A DNA stretch of 39,364 nucleotides, from the NCBI GenBank assembly GCA_041844835.1, contig JBGZBU010000035.1, positions 1 to 39,364 of the forward strand. Direction: 5' to 3'. This stretch comes from CAUUCX01 sp041844835. GTDB taxonomy: Bacteria > Bacillota > Clostridia > Peptostreptococcales > Anaerovoracaceae. Position 1 is the stretch's first letter, and the number at the start of each line of letters is the position of its first letter. Made by a program: the position numbers and the translations under genes. The notes below the pieces were generated by a model. That model saw only the letters and a list, made by a program, of their open reading frames with translations, was not told the DNA's origin and did no database searches. Positions 1 to 6,975 of this stretch are shown here, piece by piece.

Positions 1-10
1 TATTATATCA

Positions 11-114
11 TGACAACAGATTCCGGCATGATCAAATAGTTGCTTCATATCGGCAACGCCGTAATACTCAACACCTATAGTGTTGAGCATACAATGAATG
101 CAACTATTATATCA
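11..114 (-). repeat. 104-bp structured repeat, inverted copy
   Basis: This is a full unit of the same 104-bp element found at 3023-3230, here in reverse orientation. Read on the minus strand it begins TGATATAATAGTTGCAT, contains the perfect arm pair CTCAACAC/GTGTTGAG around a 5-base loop, then a CGGC-GTT-GCCG mini-hairpin, then GCAACTATT, which pairs with AATAGTTGC near the start. Bases 1-10 are the first ten bases of a further unit that runs off the left edge, so this side may also be a tandem array. No protein is encoded. The unit lies upstream of the purR promoter and its promoter-like element points away from purR. Confidence 0.9.
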
Positions 115-179
115 TATTTTTGATATGGTTTTGTGCAGAAGATATCAATTTATTTTTTTACGAATTCAGATATATTGAT

Positions 180-208
180 TTGACTTTGCACAGAAAAATC
201 TCTATTAT
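180..208 (+). promoter_or_regulatory. SigmaA-type promoter of purR
   Basis: TTGACT (180-185), a 17-base spacer and TATTAT (203-208) form a good vegetative promoter. Transcription would begin near 215, about 55 bases before the purR ATG. This also argues against upstream in-frame extensions of purR, which would start before the transcript. No convincing pair of PurBox operators (CCGAAC inverted pair) is visible next to it. Confidence 0.65.
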
Positions 209-269
209 TGAAAGCAGGATACTAAACAAAAATCCGCTAAAATCAACGACAAATCGCTTGGAGGTCAAA

Positions 270-1076
270 ATGAAAAAAACCGAACGGGTAGCCTTTATCC
301 TGCAAACCCTCTCGCAAGAGCCCGGAAAATTATTTTCACTGGGGCATTTCTGTGAAAAACTCGACGCCGCAAAATCCAGCATAAGCGAAGATCTGTTGAC
401 TGTAAAGGAGATTATCGAAGCTTCGGGAAACGGTACCATAGAAACCGTACTGGGTGCAAGCGGAGGAGTTTTATACAGACCGGGAATAAGTGAGGAACGC
501 CTTATTGCGCTCCAAACGGAATTGTGTCAAAAACTTAAAGATCCGTCACGCGTGCTAGGGGGCGGTTTTTTGTATACCTCGGACATCATGCTGAATGCAA
601 GGCTCATGAAAGAAGTTGCCGCATTCTTCGCAGGACGTTTTTCAAAGATTCGCCCCGATTGCATTGCAACTATCGAAACAAAAGGAATCCCCGTCGCATT
701 TCTCGTAGCTGATATGCTCAATATACCGCTGATACTGATTCGCCGCGAAAGCAAGCTCTCCGAGGGATCCACCATGAGCATAAACTACCTTACGGGCGCC
801 TCCGAGCGGGTGCAAAAAATGTCGCTGGTAAAGCGCGCTGTGATTCCGGGAGCAAAAGTGGTAGTCATTGATGATTTTATGAGAGGCGGCGGGTCAGTTC
901 GAGGGATTGCCGACATACTTAATGAAGCGGATATGGACGTGATCGCAACCGGCATAATCATATCATCCGTAAAGCCCGAGAAGAAAAAAATAGACGACTA
1001 CATCCCGCTGCTGTACCTCGGGGATATCAATGATGAAACGCGCCGTATTGAGGTGTTTCCCAATGACAGGCTGTAA
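270..1076 (+). CDS. purR: Purine operon repressor PurR
   Basis: The 268-residue product matches the PurR family of Firmicutes: an N-terminal winged-helix DNA-binding domain (about residues 1-73) joined to a phosphoribosyltransferase-fold effector domain. The PRPP-binding signature VVVIDDFMRGGGS is at residues 197-209. In Bacillus, PurR represses purine biosynthesis and transport genes and is released by PRPP; that role is inferred here. The start at 270 is preceded by TTGGAGGT at good spacing, and the length is close to the usual 270-285 residues. The gene is first in a rightward set followed by an oxidoreductase and spoVG, resembling the purR-yabJ-spoVG order of Bacillus but with a different middle gene. 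Confidence 0.95.
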   Translation: MKKTERVAFILQTLSQEPGKLFSLGHFCEKLDAAKSSISEDLLTVKEIIEASGNGTIETVLGASGGVLYRPGISEERLIALQTELCQKLKDPSRVLGGGFLYTSDIMLNARLMKEVAAFFAGRFSKIRPDCIATIETKGIPVAFLVADMLNIPLILIRRESKLSEGSTMSINYLTGASERVQKMSLVKRAVIPGAKVVVIDDFMRGGGSVRGIADILNEADMDVIATGIIISSVKPEKKKIDDYIPLLYLGDINDETRRIEVFPNDRL

Positions 1077-1143
1077 TATAAATTATTACATGCCGTAATA
1101 CAATTATCTTTATAACATCTGCTCATCTGAAAGGAGTTCGGAT

Positions 1144-2463
1144 ATGTCCAGTCAAATCAAAAGATGGAAATGTAATGTTTGCGGAAAAATTATGGAGGGA
1201 ACGAATCCGCCGGAAAAATGTCCCGTTTGCGGTGTCGGCGCGGATAATTTCACCATGCTGGAGGACGAAATTATAGAGTTCAAATCCGATAAAAATGAAC
1301 GGATAATCATAATCGGGGGCGGCACATCTGCAGTGGCGGCTGCCGAAAGCATAAGAAAAAGGAACGACTCATGCAGCATTACAATGATTTCCCACCAGAA
1401 GATAATGCCGTATAACAGACCGATGCTGACAAAAAATCTTTTTGAGGATTTTTCCCGCATCGACATATCCATAAAACCGCGCACATGGTATGACGAACAA
1501 AAAATAAATTTGCTAATCGGAGAAAGCGCCGCAAAAATTTTACCTGAGGAGAAAAAGGTGCTGCTTGCGGGCGGAGATATTTTACAATATGACAAATTGA
1601 TTCTGGCTACCGGAGCGTCATCTTTCATCCCGCCGATCCCGGGACATGACAAGGAAGGCGTATTCGTGATAAGAAAAATGGATGATGTTTTAAAGATTCA
1701 GGAAATGGCTCATTCCGCAGAGAATGCCGCAGTTATCGGAGGCGGCGTGCTCGGGCTTGAAGCTGCGTGGGAACTGCATAGAGCCGGCAAAAACACGGTT
1801 GTTTTGGAGCTGGGGAACAGCCTCATGGGAAGACAGCTTGACGACGCGGGCGCCGACATATTGTTAAAATCCGCCGAATCTGTCGGAATAAAATGTCTTA
1901 CCGGAGTAAAAATTGACAAAATAGCGGGAGACTCCGCAGCTGCCGGAGTTGCTCTTGAAGACGGGAGGATAATCGATGCTCAGATTATAATAATATCCGC
2001 CGGGGTGCGCGCGAATACTTCGCTTGCAGGCGATGCCGGAATAAAAGCCGAGAGAAATATCCCGGTGAACGCCTTTATGGAAACGACATGTGAATCCATT
2101 TACGCATGCGGCGATTGCGCCGAGTTTGACGGAATCAATTATGCAATCATACCGCAAGCTGAAGGCCAAGGCATAATTGCGGGCGCTGTAGCCGCAGGAG
2201 ACAGGAGCACCAATTATAAACATGAAACTCCGGCCGTATATTTCGACGGCTTCAACACAAATGTTTTTGCAATAGGAGATAACGGTAAAAATCCCGATAC
2301 AAACTATGATGTGATTGATGAATCGCAAGGAAATAACTATAAAAAGCTTTATTTTGTAAACGGTGAATTTAAAGGCGGTCTGCTGATAGGAAATATTGAT
2401 GATGCGGAACGCCTGAAGGAAGCATATCGAGAATCCCTCAGTATGGAAAAGATGTTGAAATAG
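1144..2463 (+). CDS. Rubredoxin-domain FAD/NAD(P)H oxidoreductase (NADH:rubredoxin reductase-like)
   Basis: A 439-residue protein. Residues 8-38 form a rubredoxin-like iron site of the rubrerythrin type, with Cys10, Cys13, Cys26 and Cys29 in two CxxC pairs (CNVCG and CPVCG). Then comes a class-I pyridine nucleotide oxidoreductase: FAD-binding IIIIGGGTSA at 54-63, an NAD(P)-binding IGGGVLGLEAA segment near 197-207, and the second FAD motif ACGDC near 320. There is no redox-active disulfide next to the first FAD motif, as in NADH:rubredoxin reductases rather than disulfide reductases. Such enzymes pass electrons from NADH to rubredoxin for O2 or peroxide reduction in anaerobes; here donor and carrier are in one chain. 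AAGGAG lies 8 bases before the ATG. It stands between purR and spoVG. Confidence 0.9.
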   Translation: MSSQIKRWKCNVCGKIMEGTNPPEKCPVCGVGADNFTMLEDEIIEFKSDKNERIIIIGGGTSAVAAAESIRKRNDSCSITMISHQKIMPYNRPMLTKNLFEDFSRIDISIKPRTWYDEQKINLLIGESAAKILPEEKKVLLAGGDILQYDKLILATGASSFIPPIPGHDKEGVFVIRKMDDVLKIQEMAHSAENAAVIGGGVLGLEAAWELHRAGKNTVVLELGNSLMGRQLDDAGADILLKSAESVGIKCLTGVKIDKIAGDSAAAGVALEDGRIIDAQIIIISAGVRANTSLAGDAGIKAERNIPVNAFMETTCESIYACGDCAEFDGINYAIIPQAEGQGIIAGAVAAGDRSTNYKHETPAVYFDGFNTNVFAIGDNGKNPDTNYDVIDESQGNNYKKLYFVNGEFKGGLLIGNIDDAERLKEAYRESLSMEKMLK

Positions 2464-2571
2464 ATTGCATTATGGGCGTTAGTGTATTATAATAAACAAA
2501 ATATTATCTGTCATGATATATTTGATTTATTATTTTAATTCATTATTTTTTATTTTTCCGGCGTTCTAAGT

Positions 2572-2597
2572 AGGGCTTTAGTTTTACATTTTGGAAT
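2572..2597 (+). promoter_or_regulatory. Possible SigmaH-like promoter of spoVG
   Basis: AGGGCTT (2572-2578) and GGAAT (2593-2597), 14 bases apart, resemble the SigmaH pattern (AGGA-rich -35, GAAT -10) that drives spoVG in Bacillus. The expected transcript would begin about 23 bases before the spoVG ATG and still include the AAAGGA ribosome binding site at 2610. The match is partial and there is no independent proof that this organism sporulates. Confidence 0.35.
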
Positions 2598-2626
2598 CAT
2601 GGTGGCACGAAAGGACGGACAAGGCA

Positions 2627-2920
2627 ATGAATATCACTGATGTTAGAGTAAGAAAAATCAATGATGAAGGCAAAATGAAAGCGGTTGTTTCAATTACCTT
2701 CGATGATGAGTTTGTAGTACACGACATTAAAATCATTGAAGGACAAAACGGCCTCTTTATTGCAATGCCTAGCAGAAAGATGGGCGAGGGAGATTTTAGG
2801 GATATTGCGCATCCGCTTGTATCAGAAACTCGCAACAAAATCAAAGATGCGATTTTTGCCGAGTATGAGAAAATGCTTGCTGAGCAACCGGCGGAGGCTG
2901 TAGAATCATACGAGGCATAA
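2627..2920 (+). CDS. spoVG: SpoVG family RNA-binding regulator
   Basis: The 97-residue product has the exact usual SpoVG length and begins MNITDVRVRKIN, followed by the typical VHDIKIIEGQNGLFIAMPSRK core (residues 34-54). SpoVG is a small dimeric protein that affects asymmetric septation, capsule and virulence genes in various Firmicutes and binds nucleic acid in those studied. The start at 2627 is chosen because it gives the family N-terminus; an upstream in-frame TTG at 2591 would overlap the proposed promoter. AAAGGA at 2610-2615 is the likely ribosome binding site. A hairpin terminator follows at 2942. Confidence 0.96.
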   Translation: MNITDVRVRKINDEGKMKAVVSITFDDEFVVHDIKIIEGQNGLFIAMPSRKMGEGDFRDIAHPLVSETRNKIKDAIFAEYEKMLAEQPAEAVESYEA

Positions 2921-2941
2921 TTCTGTCAAAAATGCAGTATC

Positions 2942-2979
2942 AAAAAGAGCACGCAGTTGGTTTGTGTTGCTCTTTTTTT
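2942..2979 (+). terminator. Rho-independent terminator after spoVG
   Basis: AAAAAGAGCA (2942-2951) pairs with TGCTCTTTTTT (2968 onward) around a loop of about 16 bases, and the right arm runs into a T tract. It lies 22 bases after the spoVG stop, before the tandem repeats, so the purR-spoVG transcript should end here. Confidence 0.8.
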
Positions 2980-3022
2980 ATGCAATATGATACAAAACCA
3001 TCAGCTCGTTCGTGCGCACATA

Positions 3023-3126
3023 TGATATAATGGTTGCATTGATTATACACTCAACACTATAGGTGTTGAGCATTGCGGCGTTGCCGATATGAAGCAACCA
3101 TTTGATCATGCCGGAATCTGTTGTCA
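3023..3126 (+). repeat. 104-bp structured repeat, direct copy A
   Basis: First of two head-to-tail units. AATGGTTGC (3029-3037) pairs with GCAACCATT (3094-3102). Inside this are the hairpin CTCAACAC/GTGTTGAG (3050-3057 with 3063-3070, loop TATAG) and the mini-hairpin CGGC-GTT-GCCG (3076-3086), giving a three-way junction. A 3' tail carries ATCATG (3105-3110), which can pair with CATGAT (3125-3130) across the unit boundary. Compared with copy B, the outer stem differs by a compensating pair (G-C here, A-T there). There is no open reading frame of note. Confidence 0.9.
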
Positions 3127-3230
3127 TGATATAATAGTTGCATTCATTGTATACTTGACACTATAGGTGTTGAGCAGTGCGGCGTTGCCGATATGAAGCA
3201 ACTATTTGATCATGCCGGAATCTGTTGTCA
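3127..3230 (+). repeat. 104-bp structured repeat, direct copy B
   Basis: Second unit, in exact register 104 bases after copy A and followed by a 17-base third start (3231-3247, TGATATAATAGTTGCAT). The outer stem is AATAGTTGC/GCAACTATT. The inner left arm is CTTGACAC instead of CTCAACAC while the right arm GTGTTGAG is unchanged; both substitutions turn Watson-Crick pairs into G-U wobbles when read as plus-strand RNA, but into A-C mismatches on the other strand. The last 26 bases before each unit boundary are the same in both copies. Confidence 0.9.
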
Positions 3231-3239
3231 TGATATAAT
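3231..3239 (+). promoter_or_regulatory. Extended -10 promoter supplied by the partial repeat
   Basis: TGATATAAT is an extended -10 element (TGn next to a perfect TATAAT). It is the start of the truncated third repeat unit and lies 34 bases before the aminopeptidase start codon, so a transcript beginning near 3246 would include the GGGAGG ribosome binding site at 3257-3262. A good -35 is not seen (CATGCC at the right distance), as is common for extended -10 promoters. The same element stands at the head of every repeat unit. Confidence 0.5.
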
Positions 3240-3273
3240 AGTTGCATCAATCTATTGGGAGGATAAAATTACA

Positions 3274-5085
3274 ATGCAACGTGACGATAAACTTTTGCGG
3301 CTCAGGGAACGCATGGCTGCACATAAAATCGATGCTTACATCGTTCCGTCCGATGATTTTCACCAAAGTGAATATGTGAGCGATTATTTCAAATCGAGGG
3401 AATATATATCCGGATTTACCGGTTCCGCCGGAACCGCAGTTATAACCCGAAATTTCGCGGGGCTTTGGACGGACGGCAGATATTTTATACAAGCTGAAAA
3501 AGAGCTCACAGGCAGCGAAATAAAATTATTTCGCGCCGGAGAAAAAGGCGTCCCCGGGATATCGGAATTTCTCAAAGGCACATTTGAGTCCGGATTTATT
3601 TTGGGCTTTGACGGCAGGACAATTTCTGCGGAAGACGGCATCTCATATGAAAAACTAATCCGGGAAGAAAACGGCGGCATTGTGTATGAGCATGATCTGA
3701 TCGGCGAAATTTGGCAGGATCGCCCTGCTCTTCCACACGGCACGGGATTTCATCTCGATGAAAGATATAGCGGTGAGAGCACAAAAAGCAAGCTGGCCCG
3801 TATCAGGGATTATATGCAGAGCAAAAATGCAGATATGCATATAATCTCCTCTCTTGAAGAAATAGGCTGGATATTTAATATGCGCGGACGGGACGTAGAT
3901 TATACTCCCGTAATGCTTGCATATGCCCTGATAAAATCGGATTCCGTCGTGCTATTTGTCGATTACGGCAAATTATCTCCTGAAACTTTAAAAAATCTCA
4001 AAGAAAATGAAGTTGAAATAAGAGAATATAATGATATATATTCCGATTTGAAATGCATTCCGGGCGGCACATCACTATTGCTTTCCACGAACAATATAAA
4101 TTATTCCCTGTATCGCGCCATCCCGCGGGATGTGAAGAAAATATTCGCACAGGATCCCGCAATTATGATGAAAGCGATTAAGAACCGGGTTGAAATAGAA
4201 AATATTAAAAAAGCGTACGAAATGGACGGTTTGGCTTCTTTTAAACTGATGTATCTGTTGAAGGAAAATTTCAAGGATACCGCAATGCAATCCGTAATTA
4301 CGGAGATGGATGCCGCACATAAGATTGAAACTTTCAGGAGGGAAAACAGCAGTTTTGTCGATGACAGTTTTGCCAGCATTTCAGCTTATGGCCGCAACGC
4401 TGCAATGATGCATTATCAGGCAAATGAATGCAGCAACAGCGAATTAAAAGAGGGTAATCTTTATTTAATAGATTCCGGCGGGCACTATTTGGAAGGGACC
4501 ACTGATGTTACCCGCACATACTCCATAGGAGAAATATCCGAGGAGAAAAAAATCCACTATACTCTGGTGCTTAAAGGAATGCTGCGATTGTCCGCGGCAA
4601 CGTTTATGCACGGGTGCAGAGGTTCAAATCTGGATATTCTGGCGAGAACTCCGATATGGGAAGCCGGGCTTGATTACCGTTCCGGCACCGGTCACGGTGT
4701 GGGATATCTGATGAGCGTACATGAGGGGCCTGCGCGCATAAAATGGCAGCAGAACGGTCAGAACCCCGATGCAGACAACGCCGTATTGGAGGCAGGCATG
4801 GCGCTTACAAACGAGCCTGGAATCTATATTGAAGATTCTCACGGAATAAGGATCGAAAATCAACTCATAATACGCGAAAAGGAAGAAAACGAATGGGGAA
4901 AATTTCTCGAATTTGAAACCGTCACTGTTGCGCCTATAGATCTCGATCCCCTCATTCCAAAGCTGCTCACTGAAGAAGAAAAAAGTTTTCTGAATGCTTA
5001 TCATGCCGAGGTATATAAAAAGCTCGCTCCGAAACTTGATGGGCAAATGCTCGAAGCGCTCAAGCATTATACAAGAGAAATTTGA
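3274..5085 (+). CDS. Aminopeptidase P family (M24B) Xaa-Pro peptidase, long form
   Basis: A 603-residue cytosolic metallopeptidase of the long, eukaryote-like aminopeptidase P type: two creatinase-like N-terminal domains (about 1-310), a pita-bread catalytic domain (about 320-540) and a C-terminal extension. The five metal ligands are visible as Asp400 and Asp411 (in DSGGHYLEGTTDVTR), His474 (in GTGHGVG), Glu514 (NEPG) and Glu528 (RIENQ). Such enzymes remove an N-terminal residue preceding proline. I chose the ATG at 3274, behind GGGAGG; an in-frame ATG at 3193 lies inside repeat copy B and upstream of the likely promoter. The sirtuin gene follows after 42 bases and is probably cotranscribed. 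Confidence 0.93.
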   Translation: MQRDDKLLRLRERMAAHKIDAYIVPSDDFHQSEYVSDYFKSREYISGFTGSAGTAVITRNFAGLWTDGRYFIQAEKELTGSEIKLFRAGEKGVPGISEFLKGTFESGFILGFDGRTISAEDGISYEKLIREENGGIVYEHDLIGEIWQDRPALPHGTGFHLDERYSGESTKSKLARIRDYMQSKNADMHIISSLEEIGWIFNMRGRDVDYTPVMLAYALIKSDSVVLFVDYGKLSPETLKNLKENEVEIREYNDIYSDLKCIPGGTSLLLSTNNINYSLYRAIPRDVKKIFAQDPAIMMKAIKNRVEIENIKKAYEMDGLASFKLMYLLKENFKDTAMQSVITEMDAAHKIETFRRENSSFVDDSFASISAYGRNAAMMHYQANECSNSELKEGNLYLIDSGGHYLEGTTDVTRTYSIGEISEEKKIHYTLVLKGMLRLSAATFMHGCRGSNLDILARTPIWEAGLDYRSGTGHGVGYLMSVHEGPARIKWQQNGQNPDADNAVLEAGMALTNEPGIYIEDSHGIRIENQLIIREKEENEWGKFLEFETVTVAPIDLDPLIPKLLTEEEKSFLNAYHAEVYKKLAPKLDGQMLEALKHYTREI

Positions 5086-5127
5086 TTGTTTCCACAATTT
5101 ATTTGTGCAATATTTTTAGGTGATATA

Positions 5128-5841
5128 ATGGATGCAAGAGTGAAAAACATAGTAGAAAAGTCAAAGAATATCGTCTTTTTCGGCGGAGCCGGGGTATCTA
5201 CGGAAAGCGGCATACCCGACTTCAGGTCGAAAGACGGACTGTATACGGCGATGAACAAATACGGGTATCCGCCTGAAAGAATGCTTTCTCATTCTTTCTT
5301 TGTCGAGCATCCCGATATCTTTTACCGATACTACAGGAAGCACATGCTCTATCCCGACGTTCTGCCGAACGCTGCACATTTTTCGCTTGCAAAACTCGAA
5401 TCCGAGGGAAAACTTCAGGCAATAATAACTCAAAATATAGACGGTCTGCATCAAAAAGCCGGCAGTAAAAATGTGCATGAGCTTCACGGCTCCGTGCTGC
5501 GGAACTACTGCATGAACTGCAATGAAAAATATGAGGCGGATTTCATCATAAAAAACAATTCCATTCCTCGGTGTGAAAAATGCGGCGGGATTGTAAAGCC
5601 CGATGTGGTGCTGTACGAGGAGCCTCTGGACGCACGGGTGCTTGATCGTGCCGTCAATGCAATATCTGCGGCAGATACCGTGATCGTTGGAGGTACTTCT
5701 CTTGTCGTATACCCTGCTGCCGGTTTGCTGGAATACTTCAGAGGTGATAATCTGATCCTGATAAATAAAGATCGCACCGCATATGATGAACGGGCCACCT
5801 TGCTCATCAACGATTCGATCTGCCTCGTGCTCGGCGAGTAA
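5128..5841 (+). CDS. Sir2-family NAD-dependent protein deacylase
   Basis: A 237-residue sirtuin of normal bacterial size. Visible motifs: GAGVSTESGIPDFRS (20-34) for NAD binding, TQNIDGLH (101-108), the catalytic His120 in HELHGS, four zinc cysteines (Cys128, Cys131, Cys149, Cys152), GTSL and a late INKD segment that completes the Rossmann fold. It would remove acetyl or other acyl groups from lysines using NAD. The ATG at 5128 follows AGGTGAT; the earlier in-frame start at 5086 would touch the end of the aminopeptidase gene and add residues not seen in the family. It is the last gene of the rightward group, before a two-way terminator. Confidence 0.94.
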   Translation: MDARVKNIVEKSKNIVFFGGAGVSTESGIPDFRSKDGLYTAMNKYGYPPERMLSHSFFVEHPDIFYRYYRKHMLYPDVLPNAAHFSLAKLESEGKLQAIITQNIDGLHQKAGSKNVHELHGSVLRNYCMNCNEKYEADFIIKNNSIPRCEKCGGIVKPDVVLYEEPLDARVLDRAVNAISAADTVIVGGTSLVVYPAAGLLEYFRGDNLILINKDRTAYDERATLLINDSICLVLGE

Positions 5842-5929
5842 ACAAATTCCAAAATCATGGGAAATAGACTTATGTGCCATAAAAATGGCTTATGAAATAA
5901 AAAACACAACTGTGCAATTCTCAAAACCT

Positions 5930-5961
5930 AAAAAATAAAGCTTCGCGAAATGCGGAGCTTT
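5930..5961 (-). terminator. Bidirectional terminator between the sirtuin gene and the tRNA operon
   Basis: AAAGCTTCGC (5937-5946) pairs with GCGGAGCTTT (5952-5961) around GAAAT. On the minus strand the hairpin is followed by a T tract (from the A run at 5931-5935), ending the tRNA operon. On the plus strand it is followed by GATTTTTGG, so it can also end sirtuin transcripts. The two operons converge here. Confidence 0.8.
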
Positions 5962-5967
5962 GATTTT

Positions 5968-6041
<74 letters not shown>

Positions 6042-6042
6042 A

Positions 6043-6117
6043 TGGCTAGGGTAGCAGGATTCGAACCTGCGCATCACGGAATCAGAATCCGTTGCCTTAC
6101 CACTTGGCCATACCCCA
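6043..6117 (-). tRNA. tRNA-Gln (CTG)
   Basis: Cloverleaf on the minus strand starting with T (TGGGGTA/TACCCTA), as is typical of tRNA-Gln. The anticodon loop is TTCTGAT, so the anticodon is CTG. CCA is encoded at 6043-6045. A CTG rather than TTG anticodon implies that another Gln tRNA for CAA codons lies elsewhere. Confidence 0.95.
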
Positions 6118-6137
6118 ACGTAGGTTTCATTAAAAAA

Positions 6138-6213
6138 TGGGGTGGGTAGTGGGATTCGAACCCACGTATACAGGAACCACAACCCTGGGTCTTAACCACT
6201 TGACGATACCCAC
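6138..6213 (-). tRNA. tRNA-His (GTG)
   Basis: Acceptor GTGGGTA/TACCCAC, anticodon loop TTGTGGT, discriminator C and encoded CCA at 6138-6140. The base before the mature start (6214) is C on the plus strand, so the extra G(-1) needed by histidyl-tRNA synthetase is encoded. Confidence 0.96.
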
Positions 6214-6266
6214 CATAACTTATTTGCTCGGATATTAAAAACACCCGCCTACCCATTATACAAAAT

Positions 6267-6343
6267 TGGCGACCTGGAACGGGCTCGAACCGTCGACCTC
6301 CAGCGTGACAGGCTGGCATTCTAACCAACTGAACTACCAGGCC
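6267..6343 (-). tRNA. tRNA-Asp (GTC)
   Basis: Acceptor GGCCTGG/CCAGGTC, anticodon stem CCAGC/GCTGG with loop CTGTCAC, discriminator G and encoded CCA at 6267-6269. Confidence 0.96.
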
Positions 6344-6353
6344 GTTTCCATAA

Positions 6354-6429
6354 TGGTGGGCGCTATAGGGCTCGAACCTATGACCCTCTGCTTGTAAGGC
6401 AGATGCTCTCCCAGCTGAGCTAAGCGCCC
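6354..6429 (-). tRNA. tRNA-Val (TAC)
   Basis: Acceptor GGGCGCT/AGCGCCC, anticodon loop CTTACAA, discriminator A and encoded CCA at 6354-6356. Confidence 0.96.
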
Positions 6430-6433
6430 TCAT

Positions 6434-6510
6434 TGGTAGCGGCGAGTGGACTTGAACCACCGACCTTCCGGGTATGAACCGGACGCTCTAGCCAGCTAAG
6501 CTACACCGCC
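6434..6510 (-). tRNA. tRNA-Met (CAT), elongator
   Basis: Acceptor GGCGGTG with a fully paired end, anticodon loop TTCATAC, encoded CCA at 6434-6436. The sequence is that of the elongator form in Firmicutes. A CAT tRNA can also be tRNA-Ile2, but the body matches Met. Confidence 0.92.
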
Positions 6511-6563
6511 ACAAAACTATTTATTTATAATCCTAAGATCTGATGAGCCCGGATTATTAACTA

Positions 6564-6639
6564 TGGTTGCGGGGACAGGACTTGAACCTGCGGCCTCCGG
6601 GTTATGAGCCCGACGAGCTACCATCTGCTCCACCCCGCG
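6564..6639 (-). tRNA. tRNA-fMet (CAT), initiator
   Basis: It starts CGCGGGG and ends CCCCGCA-ACCA, giving the unpaired C1-A72 end typical of initiator tRNA. The anticodon stem carries the three G-C pairs (GGG/CCC) around loop CTCATAA. CCA is at 6564-6566. Confidence 0.96.
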
Positions 6640-6649
6640 ATATTAATGA

Positions 6650-6736
6650 TGGTGCCGGAGACCGGGATCGAACCGGTACGATCTCGCGATCGCAGGATTT
6701 TAAGTCCTGTGCGTCTGCCAATTCCACCACTCCGGC
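6650..6736 (-). tRNA. tRNA-Leu (TAA)
   Basis: An 87-base class II tRNA: acceptor GCCGGAG/CTCCGGC, anticodon loop CTTAAAA, a long variable arm (CGATC...GATCG), encoded CCA at 6650-6652. Confidence 0.96.
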
Positions 6737-6784
6737 AGAAAATCTCCTGCGCTCATAACACGCATCATGCTCTATTAATAAAAA

Positions 6785-6859
<75 letters not shown>

Positions 6860-6865
6860 ACAATT

Positions 6866-6881
6866 CGTTGCCTCAGCAACG
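6866..6881 (-). other. Leader hairpin of the tRNA operon
   Basis: CGTTGC (6866-6871) and GCAACG (6876-6881) form a perfect 6-bp stem with a 4-base loop. Given the promoter at 6888-6917, transcription should begin near 6881, so this hairpin would be the 5' end of the primary tRNA transcript, 6 bases before tRNA-Asn. It may protect or mark the leader for RNase P processing; the role is not known from the sequence. Confidence 0.6.
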
Positions 6882-6887
6882 GATTTT

Positions 6888-6917
6888 ATTATAACATCAG
6901 TCGTCAGCTCTTGTCAA
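6888..6917 (-). promoter_or_regulatory. SigmaA promoter of the tRNA operon
   Basis: On the minus strand TTGACA (6917-6912) and TATAAT (6893-6888) are both perfect consensus hexamers with an 18-base spacer. It is the best promoter in the window, as expected for stable RNA genes. Confidence 0.88.
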
Positions 6918-6975
6918 TAAAATTTATTCATGCGCACGATGAAGCGAATTCATGATATTCATCAGTTTATATTTT

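Noticed and set aside
120..269. Upstream extension of purR by 50 codons
   Set aside because: It begins before the TTGACT/TATTAT promoter and adds residues unlike the PurR family; the ATG at 270 has a proper ribosome binding site.
278..292. PurBox (CCGAAC) at the start of purR
   Set aside because: A single AAACCGAAC occurs inside the coding start, without the expected inverted partner about 16 bases away, so chance is the better explanation.
3023..3247. CRISPR array
   Set aside because: The repeats are 104 bases long, directly abutting, with no unique spacers and no cas genes nearby.
5161..5880. A 239-codon leftward reading frame
   Set aside because: It is antisense to the sirtuin gene, which has all catalytic and zinc residues.
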